This document shows positions 1 to 6,670 of a stretch of DNA of 21,151 bases, piece after piece (within the stretch, counting starts at the first letter, position 1; each line of letters opens with the position of its first letter). Where the stretch lies: assembly GCA_963169155.1 (NCBI GenBank), contig CAUJGI010000041.1, positions 1-21,151 of the forward strand, given 5' to 3'. The DNA comes from Chloroflexota bacterium. Its GTDB lineage: Bacteria > Chloroflexota > Anaerolineae > Promineifilales > Promineifilaceae. The notes beneath the pieces were generated by a model. That model did no database searches, was not told the DNA's origin, and saw only the letters and a list, made by a program, of their open reading frames with translations. The position numbers and the translations under genes were made by a program.

Positions 1-209
1 CGGCCGTTGCCATCATACGGTACCCCGTTGTAGCGAAACCGGGTTAAGCGGCGCAGGCGGGCATCCTGGTAAAAGGTGTAGCCGCCAGCCGTGTTGGAAA
101 TGAGGCCAAAAAACGATTCACTGCCCAGGTAGTTGATCCACGGCAGCGGCGTGTCTGGCCGGGTAATGACATATTCACATCGTGTGTCGTCAAAATATCC
201 GTACTGCAT
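1..209 (-). CDS. GH94 cellobiose phosphorylase-like protein, N-terminal part (runs off left edge)
   Basis: The first 69 codons are present and the rest lies outside the window. The protein begins MQYGYFDD and continues with ITRPDTPLPWINYLG, then FFGLISNTAGGYTFY and DARLRRLTRFRYN. From memory this matches the conserved N-terminal beta-sandwich opening of glycoside hydrolase family 94 (cellobiose, cellodextrin or related disaccharide phosphorylases). These cytosolic enzymes split a beta-glucoside with phosphate into glucose 1-phosphate and a shorter sugar. The substrate cannot be told from this part. The ATG at 207-209 has a strong ribosome binding site (GGAGG on the minus strand, 214-218, 4 nt spacing). 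The gene lies downstream of, and in the same direction as, the LacI-type regulator, which fits a sugar-responsive unit. Family assignment is confident; exact substrate is not. Confidence 0.85.
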   Translation of the reverse strand, partial: MQYGYFDDTRCEYVITRPDTPLPWINYLGSESFFGLISNTAGGYTFYQDARLRRLTRFRYNGVPYDGNG

Positions 210-226
210 CTGTCCTCCCTAAATAG

Positions 227-277
227 TCCACAGATTTCGCAGATAAGAAAATCTGTGGAATCTGCGAAATCTGTGGA
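227..277. repeat. Inverted repeat built of 9-bp words
   Basis: The arms 227-244 and 260-277 are perfect 18-bp inverse complements. The right side reads as three near-tandem nonamers: ATCTGTGGA (251-259), ATCTGCGAA (260-268), ATCTGTGGA (269-277). The left arm holds two complementary nonamers. It lies between the LacI gene and the GH94 ribosome binding site. As RNA it would fold into a stable hairpin in the GH94 leader. It belongs with the other stuttering hairpins in this window. Confidence 0.8.
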
Positions 278-340
278 TTTTTATTTGTTGTGTAGGCCAA
301 CCATGACATTAAAAAATGCCAGGATTAGCTGGCCTGAACG

Positions 341-358
341 GTGAAACGGCCGTTTCAC
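341..358. promoter_or_regulatory. Perfect 18-bp palindrome GTGAAACGGCCGTTTCAC, possible operator
   Basis: The 18 bases are exactly self-complementary and lie just after the LacI stop codon, upstream of the GH94 gene. The centre is the window-wide ACGGCCGT octamer, so the palindrome may belong to that repeat system. However, TGAAAC..GTTTCA flanks with a CG-containing centre also resemble LacI-family operators. Operator function is inference. Confidence 0.4.
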
Positions 359-371
359 GCCAGTCACCGCC

Positions 372-1400
372 TTACTGCACCGCGCCACACGACTGCCGGA
401 TGATGAGCTCGGTGGGTAAAATGACGCGGCGGGGTGGGGTGTGGGGGTTTTTGATAATGTCTAGTAAGGTTTGCACCGCCTGCACTCCCATGCGGTGAAT
501 CGGCTGGCGAATGGTGGTGAGTGGTGGGTTGATGAGGGGAACGGCCGTCTCCTCCGCCATCAAATCATCATAGCCAACCACGGCCACATCCTTGGGTACT
601 TGTAAGCCAGCGTCGGCCAGAGCGCGCAAGGTGCTTAGCGCCATGCTGTCTGAGGCGACAAAAATTGCGTCGGGCTGGTGGGGCAGCAGGTCTAACGTGC
701 CCTGGTACGCTTTTTCCTGCTCAAAGTCGCCAGCCACTATCAACTGCTCGTCAATGGGCAGGCCATGCTCGGTGAGGGCATCCAGGTATCCCTGGCGGCG
801 CTGCTGCCCGGCGGCCATGTCCAGCCGTCCGGTAATGGTGGCAATGCGCTGGTGGCCGAGGGAGATGAGGTGGGCAACGGCCGTGTAAGCCCCCAACCGG
901 TTGTCTGCATCTACAAAACTGGCCTGCGGGTAGGCCAGCGGTTCGCCAATTACCAGCACCGGCTTTTCAGAAAGCAGCAGCTGGTTCAGCGGATCGCTAA
1001 AATGCATTCCGGCAATAATTAGACCATCCAAAAAACCCTGGCGCAGCACCTGAGCCGCCAGCTGCTGCTCTTCTTCGTCGGTGTGGAAGATAAAAAGGGC
1101 CAGCGTGTGGCCGCTTTCGTTACACGCCTGGCTGATGCCCTGGATGAGGCGGGGGTAGTACAAATCAGTAAAAAGCGCCTGGATGAGGCGCGGAATGACC
1201 AGACCCAGCAGCCCGGTACGTTTGGAGGCCAGCGAACGGGCGGCCTGGTTGGGCTGGTAACCCGTCTCGGCAATGACTTGCAGCACCCGCTGGCGCACGT
1301 CTTTGCGAATGTTGGGGTGGTTGTTGATCACGCGGGAAACGGTGGCCCGGGATACACCGGCCAGCGACCCAATTTTTTCTAGAGTCAGCTTCCCATCCAT
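372..1400 (-). CDS. LacI-family transcriptional repressor
   Basis: The 342-residue protein has the full LacI/GalR layout and length. The N-terminal helix-turn-helix (about residues 5-26, LEKIGSLAGVSRATVSRVIN) is followed by the hinge helix (about 50-60, NQAARSLAS). A periplasmic-binding-protein-like effector domain then runs to the end, with FVASDSMALSTLRAL and DVAVVGYDD typical of the family. It should be a cytosolic dimer that binds a sugar and releases its operator. ATG at 1398-1400 starts directly with MDGKLTLEKIG; the ribosome binding site is weak. The promoter (1487-1515) and the operator (1460-1475) lie just upstream, so autorepression is likely. The adjacent GH94 gene is the obvious target and suggests a cellobiose- or glucoside-type inducer, which is inference. 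Two ACGGCCGT octamers inside the gene encode Thr-Ala-Val. Confidence 0.93.
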   Translation of the reverse strand: MDGKLTLEKIGSLAGVSRATVSRVINNHPNIRKDVRQRVLQVIAETGYQPNQAARSLASKRTGLLGLVIPRLIQALFTDLYYPRLIQGISQACNESGHTLALFIFHTDEEEQQLAAQVLRQGFLDGLIIAGMHFSDPLNQLLLSEKPVLVIGEPLAYPQASFVDADNRLGAYTAVAHLISLGHQRIATITGRLDMAAGQQRRQGYLDALTEHGLPIDEQLIVAGDFEQEKAYQGTLDLLPHQPDAIFVASDSMALSTLRALADAGLQVPKDVAVVGYDDLMAEETAVPLINPPLTTIRQPIHRMGVQAVQTLLDIIKNPHTPPRRVILPTELIIRQSCGAVQ

Positions 1401-1459
1401 GATCTACTTCTTGCCGTTTTGGCCACAAAGGTGGCTCAGGTGGATAACAGAGATGGAGT

Positions 1460-1475
1460 TTGAGAGCGCTCTCAA
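1460..1475. promoter_or_regulatory. LacI-type operator TTGAGAGCGCTCTCAA
   Basis: This is a perfect 16-bp palindrome with a central CG, the classical half-site geometry of LacI/GalR-family operators (TGAGAGCGCTCTCA core). It lies about 60 bp upstream of the LacI start codon and immediately downstream of the predicted -10 box. Bound repressor would therefore block transcription initiation or early elongation. The binding protein is most likely the adjacent LacI member. Confidence 0.8.
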
Positions 1476-1486
1476 GCTCTTGGTGA

Positions 1487-1515
1487 ATATTAATAAAGTT
1501 GCCTGGGAAAGTCAA
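1487..1515 (-). promoter_or_regulatory. Sigma70-type promoter of the LacI gene
   Basis: Read on the minus strand, TTGACT (1510-1515) is followed after exactly 17 bp by TAATAT (1487-1492). The start point would fall near 1479-1480, a few bases before the operator. Both boxes and the spacing fit a housekeeping promoter. It has not been tested. Confidence 0.6.
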
Positions 1516-1703
1516 TGAATTCCCGGAAAGATTGTCTGGCAAGTTCCTGTTGACGGTGGGTGGTGGACGGCCGTTTCCATCCCCAGCTGGTCCAAAGATA
1601 TGCCTTCGCCGCTGTATCCTGGTACATGACAGCCGGGCTGACTTTTTTCTAGAATTGCCCTACAGAAAGGGTCCAGATCTTGGGCTAATCTTGACGGTAG
1701 ATA
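1516..1703. other. Intergenic stretch without recognised gene
   Basis: This is the remainder of the 360-bp divergent gap between the LacI gene and the next plus-strand gene. It contains one ACGGCCGT octamer near 1566. No convincing coding frame, RNA gene or clear promoter was recognised. A promoter for the gene at 1761 is expected here but I cannot place it. Confidence 0.5.
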
Positions 1704-1740
1704 GTGAAACGTGAAACGTGATTGAAACCGAATCACGTTT
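1704..1740. repeat. Heptamer-stutter hairpin (GTGAAAC words)
   Basis: Near-tandem heptamers GTGAAAC (1704-1710), GTGAAAC (1711-1717) and GTGATTG (1718-1724) are followed by an inverse arm. AAACGTGATT (1714-1723) pairs perfectly with AATCACGTTT (1731-1740) across a 7-nt loop. The hairpin ends about 20 bp before the start codon at 1761 and leaves the short GAGG ribosome binding site free. Confidence 0.7.
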
Positions 1741-1760
1741 GACCCACAAAATGAGGCATT

Positions 1761-2459
1761 ATGAGTAAAACGATTACCGCACTCTACGAGAACATCAGCG
1801 ACGCGCGGGCGGCGGTTGTGGCGCTGCTGGACAATGGGTATCAGCGGGACCACATCAGCCTGGTGGCTCCTGACCCCGAAGGCAGGTACCAGGATTCTCT
1901 GGTGGAAGGGGCAATCGCCGAGGGGAACAATCCCCGCGATACGGCCGCAACCGGCGCGTTGGCGGGTACGGCGCTGGGCGGGCTGGCCGGGCTGCTATTT
2001 GGCGTTTCGGTATTTAGCCTGCCGGTGTTGGGAGCGGCCGTTTTGGCCGGACCAATCTACACAGCGATTATGGGAGCCAGTGCAGGTGGCATCGGCGGCG
2101 GGCTGCTTGGCTGGCTGGTGGAAAAAGGGGTGCCGGAACAGGACGCCCACCTCCAGACAGAAGCGCTGCGCCGGGGTCACATCCTGGTAGCCGTTGACAC
2201 GTCCCACGAGGACCAGGCGCAGGTGATCCACCTGCTGCGGCAGTTCAACTCCCTGGACATCGAAGAAACCGCCAAAAAATGGCGCGCTGGTGGCTGGCAT
2301 GAAGATGATAATCCACCGGACCAGTACGAACCGGAAGAAGATGACAAAAACGACCCACATCGTTACGCTACCGGGGCTATGGACAGCGACGTTCACGGGC
2401 AGCGGCAACACCCACCGCTGCCACCTCATGAAGAAGATAACAAAACATACGGATCATAA
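1761..2459 (+). CDS. Glycine-zipper general-stress (YflT/GSP17M-like) protein
   Basis: The 232-residue protein opens with MSKTITALYENISDARAAV and then NGYQRDHISLVAPD. This is the short alpha/beta fold seen in general stress protein 17M/YflT-like proteins, here by memory of the family. A Gly/Ala-rich hydrophobic middle follows (about residues 65-120, GALAGTALGGLAGLLFG and ASAGGIGGGLLGWL), probably a glycine-zipper membrane hairpin. The second half of the fold returns with GHILVAVDT (about 134-142). The tail after about residue 175 is rich in Asp, Glu, His and Pro and looks disordered. ATG at 1761 has GAGG 4 nt upstream. The biochemical role is unknown; stress-linked membrane function is inference. 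The next gene follows after about 150 bp on the same strand. Confidence 0.7.
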   Translation: MSKTITALYENISDARAAVVALLDNGYQRDHISLVAPDPEGRYQDSLVEGAIAEGNNPRDTAATGALAGTALGGLAGLLFGVSVFSLPVLGAAVLAGPIYTAIMGASAGGIGGGLLGWLVEKGVPEQDAHLQTEALRRGHILVAVDTSHEDQAQVIHLLRQFNSLDIEETAKKWRAGGWHEDDNPPDQYEPEEDDKNDPHRYATGAMDSDVHGQRQHPPLPPHEEDNKTYGS

Positions 2460-2614
2460 CGGAACCTGACGGTTTAGATAGACCAGAATGCCTTGCCAGT
2501 TTCGGCTGCGCCTTAGCCCTCCCTAAGAAATAAACAGGATGCCTATGACATTGCCTATAATTCACTATCATAGAGTTGGACACGAATCCCACAAACCGAG
2601 GCATTCCTTACCGT

Positions 2615-4831
2615 ATGGCAGAGCGTCAAACCTCACAAGAGCATCCATTTGCCGCGGGTGGTTCCCCACCCGTATTGAATGCACACCATCGCACCATGCT
2701 GGCGGTTTTTGCCGGATTGACGATCATGTTTTTGAGTGCAGCGGCGCTGACGTTTTGGGTGGACGCCTCAGCCCAGCTTACCGAAGACCGAGAACTGCGC
2801 AAACGGCCGTCTCCCCTCCGTGAAATCCCCGAATTTATCGATCTCACCATTACTGAAACCGGAATTGCCGCCATTACCACCGAAGATTTACGGCCGTTCA
2901 ACTGGCAGCTCACCACTTTTTCCCACGACACCATTAATCTGACCCGCCAGGGTGAACAGGTGCCCTACGCTATTGCCGAGGATGGCCAGACGATGTTTTT
3001 TCTGGCTGAGGCCATTACCAGCACGGTGATGGCGCCCACAGTGTATCAGCTGAGCCTGGGCCAGGGGCTGGCAATGGCCGAACGTGCTGCCCCGGCCACA
3101 GGTCGCGGCAGCCCTAAGGCCACCTACCGGCAGGTGTGGGAAGAAAATAGCACCTTTGTCGCCGACACCGGCGGTGCCGATCCGTGGTACGGCCGTTTGC
3201 TGCTGGCTCCCCAAACCACCCACTTTACCCTCAGCGACATTCGACCCAGCGGGGGACGTGGCCGGTTAAACATTGCCGTCTGGTCTAGCACGGCCGGGCC
3301 AGGTAACCCGGATCATCATGTGCAGGTGGTGCTCAACGGCCGTCAACTGGCCGATTGGGTGTGGGATGGCATTCAGCACACGCAGATTTCCGTGGAGCTG
3401 CCCGACGGGCTGCTGCAAACCGACGGCCCTAACGTCCTGAGCCTGACCAGCCCTGGCGATACCTCGGCTTCCGGGGAAGCAATTTATATCGACCGCATCG
3501 AGCTGCTCTATGAAGGCGAACTTGAAGCCGGGCAGGGACAGTTCTGGTTCAGCAGCAATGCCAGCACGCTGGTTATCAGTGAAGCCGATACCGACCTGCT
3601 GCTGTTTGACGTGACCGACCGCCGCCAGCCGGTGGTGTTGACGAACGTGACACCGGTTGATAACGGGGTGCTGTTTACTGGCAGCGGGGTCAACAGCCGC
3701 TACTTTGCCCTGACACCGGACGATGCGATACGGCCGTCTTTCTCTAACAGCTTCATTGCCAAGCAGGCGCTGCGCCAGACGGATCGCGGGGCGGATTACA
3801 TCGTCATCTACCCGGATGACACCGCGTTTGTCGATGCCCTTCAGCCGCTGCTGGCTTATCGCGCCGACCAGGGATTGCGGGTAACGGCCGTCCCCATCAG
3901 CCAGATTTATGCCGAGTTTGGCTATGGGCAGGCGGATGCCAGCGCCATTCGCAAATTCCTCATGTATGCTCAGAACAATTGGCGCTTCCCCTCACCGCGC
4001 TACGTGCTGCTGGCGGGCGACGCCAGCTACGACATCCACAACCATCTCGAAGGGAAAAATCTCAATTTGGTGCCGTCCCAAATGGTGCAGCTGTCGGATG
4101 GCTTTGCCAGCAGCGATACGTGGTATGGGCTGCCCGATGAAGGGCTGCCCCGGCTGGCCATTGGCCGTTTCCCGGCGCAAACCCCGGAGCAGTTGCAGAT
4201 TATGGTGGCCAAAACGCTGGCTTATGAGCAAAACGGCCGTTCCGACTGGATCGAACGCTCATTGGTTGTCAGCGAGGCGGAGCCGCAATTTGACCAGATG
4301 AACCTGGAATTGACCACCCTGCTGCAAGCCAGCGGCTATGAGACCAGTACCCTCCAGATGGGCGAAGACGAAATGATGCGCTACGTGCTGATGGCCACGC
4401 TGGCCAAAGGGGTGGGGCTCATCAGCTATGCAGGTGATGGCTACGTTTCGCAGTGGGGCAATGGCCAGACGTTTGCCGGAGACGACGCCAGTATGCTGGC
4501 CGACAACGGCCACACGCCCATCTTTACCACGTTTACCTGCAATAATGGCGCGTTTTCCGAACCGCAGCGCGACAGCCTGGCCGAGGATTTGCTCTGGGTA
4601 GAAAACGGCGGCATCGTGGCGGCCGTGGCTCCTTCCAGCCGTGTCTCGCTGCCCTCGCTCACGCTGTTGGGCGAGCTTTTCTACAACGCGCTGCTGGATG
4701 AAGAGGTGACCACGCTGGGTGAAGCGCTCCTACAAACCCAGGCCGCGGCCCTCAACGATGATTCTTTGGCCGAAGCGGTGCTGGTGGTGAATCTACTCGG
4801 TGACCCCGCGCTGCAATTGCAACGGCCGTAA
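2615..4831 (+). CDS. Membrane-anchored peptidase C25 (gingipain-fold) protein with His-to-Asp change
   Basis: The protein has about 738 residues from ATG 2615, or 751 from an upstream in-frame TTG at 2576. I prefer the ATG because GAGG (2598-2601) precedes it and the TTG has no ribosome binding site. A single hydrophobic segment near residues 30-50 acts as signal or anchor, so the bulk should be extracytoplasmic. A beta-rich region (about 55-370) precedes a C-terminal half with the gingipain/C25 caspase-like fold: YIVIYPDD, VTAVPISQIYAEFG, PRYVLLAGDASYD, LPRLAIGRFPA. The nucleophile motif TFTCNNGAF is present (Cys codon 4538-4540). The partner motif, normally YxGHG, reads YAGDG (Asp codon 4436-4438). 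The spacing between the two positions, 34 residues, fits gingipains. It may be an inactive homologue or use altered chemistry. Exported Cys protease or scaffold is all that can be said. Confidence 0.8.
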   Translation: MAERQTSQEHPFAAGGSPPVLNAHHRTMLAVFAGLTIMFLSAAALTFWVDASAQLTEDRELRKRPSPLREIPEFIDLTITETGIAAITTEDLRPFNWQLTTFSHDTINLTRQGEQVPYAIAEDGQTMFFLAEAITSTVMAPTVYQLSLGQGLAMAERAAPATGRGSPKATYRQVWEENSTFVADTGGADPWYGRLLLAPQTTHFTLSDIRPSGGRGRLNIAVWSSTAGPGNPDHHVQVVLNGRQLADWVWDGIQHTQISVELPDGLLQTDGPNVLSLTSPGDTSASGEAIYIDRIELLYEGELEAGQGQFWFSSNASTLVISEADTDLLLFDVTDRRQPVVLTNVTPVDNGVLFTGSGVNSRYFALTPDDAIRPSFSNSFIAKQALRQTDRGADYIVIYPDDTAFVDALQPLLAYRADQGLRVTAVPISQIYAEFGYGQADASAIRKFLMYAQNNWRFPSPRYVLLAGDASYDIHNHLEGKNLNLVPSQMVQLSDGFASSDTWYGLPDEGLPRLAIGRFPAQTPEQLQIMVAKTLAYEQNGRSDWIERSLVVSEAEPQFDQMNLELTTLLQASGYETSTLQMGEDEMMRYVLMATLAKGVGLISYAGDGYVSQWGNGQTFAGDDASMLADNGHTPIFTTFTCNNGAFSEPQRDSLAEDLLWVENGGIVAAVAPSSRVSLPSLTLLGELFYNALLDEEVTTLGEALLQTQAAALNDDSLAEAVLVVNLLGDPALQLQRP

Positions 4832-4836
4832 TCGTC

Positions 4837-4894
4837 AGTGAAAAGTGATAAGTGAAAAGGGGCTCTTTTTACTTTTCACTTATCACTTTTCACT
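4837..4894. terminator. Stuttering hairpin between convergent genes, probable bidirectional terminator
   Basis: Arms 4837-4859 and 4872-4894 are perfect 23-bp inverse complements separated by 12 nt. Each arm is made of near-tandem heptamers of the form GTGAAAA/GTGATAA. It sits exactly between the ends of the C25 gene and the permease gene. The fold could end transcription from both sides, although the stem is AT-rich and the U-tracts are partly inside it. It is also a member of the window's repeat-word hairpin family. Confidence 0.65.
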
Positions 4895-4912
4895 TTTTAC
4901 TCCCCCTGCGTC

Positions 4913-6601
4913 TTAAAACTCCCCAATGTCAGCAACCCGGAACCGCTCGATGGCGATGAAGCCAACGGCCGTTACCAACATCAAAATGGTACTCATCGCC
5001 AGCGCCTGGCCCAGGTTGAGCGCCCCCGGCTGGCCCAAAAAGCGCTCGATGGCAATCGGAATGGTGAGGTAGCCGCTGTTCGGCCGTACGATGAAGCTTG
5101 TCGCGCCAAACTCGCCCATGCTCACCGTAAAGGCAAACACCGACGCCACCAGCAGCGCCCGCCCCACAATGGGCAAATCCACCTCGCGCCACACCCGCGC
5201 CGGCGACGCGCCGAGCACCGCCGCCGCTTCGCGCAGGCTGGGCTTAATGCCTTGCAAAACGGGGATCAGCGTGCGCACGACAAAAGGAAAGGCCACCAGC
5301 ACGTGGGCAATTAGCACCAGCAGCGGTGAGGTGCGCAGCCAGCGAAAAGTGACGACGTAACCAAAGCCCAGCGTCACCGCCGATGCGCCCAGCGGCAGCA
5401 TGAAGAGCGGATCGAGCCATTTGCGCCAGCGCGACGCCTGCCCTGAGCCCAGTTGAAGGGGCCGTATCAATAACGTCGCCGTCAGCAGCCCCAGCACCCC
5501 GGCTACAGCCACCGTCAGCAGGGCGTAGCCGAGCGAGTTGCGCAGCGCCACCAGCGGCGGCACAAAGAGCACGGAGTCCCGCCGCAAGGTGGGCAGCGCC
5601 TGGTAGTAGGCCAGGGTAAACTGGCCGTCCCGGTCCAGCAGCGACTGCCAGACCAGGGCCAGCAGCGGTGTCAGCAAAAAGAGCAGCAGCCCGACGACCA
5701 TGCTGCTCAGGGCTACTTTTTCGCCCACGGTGGCGGCCTTTCGCAGCGTGCTTTGCTGGGGCCGAAAATCGAGGGAAACGGCCGTTTGCTGCTGCCAGCG
5801 CGCGTAAACCGACATCAGGCCAAAGGTAAACACAATTTGCAGGAGTGACAGCGCCGCGGCCACGTCGGGCCGTAAAAAGGTGATGTACTGGCGATAAATT
5901 TCCGTCTCGATGGTGCTAAACGACGGCCCACCCAAAATGAGCACCACACCAAAGCTGGTAAAGGTGAAAAGGTAGATGAGCAGGGAGGCGCTGATGAGCG
6001 ACGGCCGTAGCAGCGGCAGCGTGATCTCCATAAAAGCGCGGCGGGGTGATGCGCCGAGCGTTTGCGCCGCTTCCACCAGGCGCGGGTTCAGGTTGCCCCA
6101 AAAGCCGCCCACCAGCCGCACGACCACGGTGACGTTGTAAAACACATGGGCCAGCACAATAATCGTGAGCGTCTGGTCTAGCTGGATCGGCGGCGTTTCC
6201 AGGCTGAATCCGGCCATGAGCAGCTGGTTAAGCGGCCCGTTGGCCCCCAGCAAGGCGCGGAAGGCGGCGGCAACCACCACGGTGGGCATCACAAACGGAA
6301 TGGTGGTGAGGGCACGCAGCACGGTTTTGCCGCGAAAGTCGTAGCGGGCAAAGAGGTAGGCGGCGGGCAGGCCAAGCAGCAGTGTCAGCCCGGTGGAGAG
6401 CGCCGCCTGCCACACAGTAAACCAGATGACGCTGCGGAAAGACGGCCGTATCACCAACTCTCCCAGCGCTTCGGCCGTCAGGCTTAACCGGAAAATATTG
6501 CCCAGCGGGTAAAAGAAGAAAATCAGCAAGAACAGCAGCGGCAGGAGTAAAATCACTGGCCATCGCCGGGCCTGTTTTTGCCAAAAGGAGTTGTTATGCA
6601 T
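4913..6601 (-). CDS. ABC transporter permease with two fused membrane domains (ThiP/FbpB type)
   Basis: The 562-residue inner-membrane protein holds two binding-protein-dependent permease domains in one chain, with about 12 hydrophobic segments. Each half has its ATPase-contact EAA loop: EAAQTLGASPRRAFMEITLP (178-197) and EAAAVLGASPARVWREVDLP (458-477). The segment FTSFGVVLILGGPSFSTIE (about 214-232) and the following EIYRQ resemble thiamine permease ThiP. The same architecture occurs in ferric-iron permeases (FbpB), which automated annotation often prefers. The substrate is therefore unresolved. No ATPase or binding protein gene is adjacent, so it must pair with components encoded elsewhere. 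It lies 69 bp downstream of the SLC13 gene and may be co-transcribed with it. ATG at 6599-6601 lacks a visible ribosome binding site. Confidence 0.85.
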   Translation of the reverse strand: MHNNSFWQKQARRWPVILLLPLLFLLIFFFYPLGNIFRLSLTAEALGELVIRPSFRSVIWFTVWQAALSTGLTLLLGLPAAYLFARYDFRGKTVLRALTTIPFVMPTVVVAAAFRALLGANGPLNQLLMAGFSLETPPIQLDQTLTIIVLAHVFYNVTVVVRLVGGFWGNLNPRLVEAAQTLGASPRRAFMEITLPLLRPSLISASLLIYLFTFTSFGVVLILGGPSFSTIETEIYRQYITFLRPDVAAALSLLQIVFTFGLMSVYARWQQQTAVSLDFRPQQSTLRKAATVGEKVALSSMVVGLLLFLLTPLLALVWQSLLDRDGQFTLAYYQALPTLRRDSVLFVPPLVALRNSLGYALLTVAVAGVLGLLTATLLIRPLQLGSGQASRWRKWLDPLFMLPLGASAVTLGFGYVVTFRWLRTSPLLVLIAHVLVAFPFVVRTLIPVLQGIKPSLREAAAVLGASPARVWREVDLPIVGRALLVASVFAFTVSMGEFGATSFIVRPNSGYLTIPIAIERFLGQPGALNLGQALAMSTILMLVTAVGFIAIERFRVADIGEF

Positions 6602-6611
6602 GGTTTGGTTT

Positions 6612-6665
6612 TGTAATTGAGTAATTTGGTAATTAACGCTCCAATTCCTCAGTTACCCAATTACA
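6612..6665. repeat. Imperfect stutter-word inverted repeat (TTGTAA/TTGAGTAA words)
   Basis: The left part (6612-6634) contains the near-repeats TTGTAA, TTGAGTAA, TTTGGTAA. The right part (6641-6665) is its imperfect inverse complement, with outermost TGTAATTG/CAATTACA perfect. It fills the gap between the SLC13 gene and the permease gene, and would form a hairpin in a shared transcript. Confidence 0.6.
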
Positions 6666-6670
6666 TCTCA

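Noticed and set aside
227..277. CRISPR repeat pair
   Set aside because: The repeats are nine bases long, adjacent and inverted, without spacers or cas genes.
2576..2614. TTG start for the C25 protein
   Set aside because: No ribosome binding site precedes it, whereas ATG 2615 has GAGG upstream. It remains possible.
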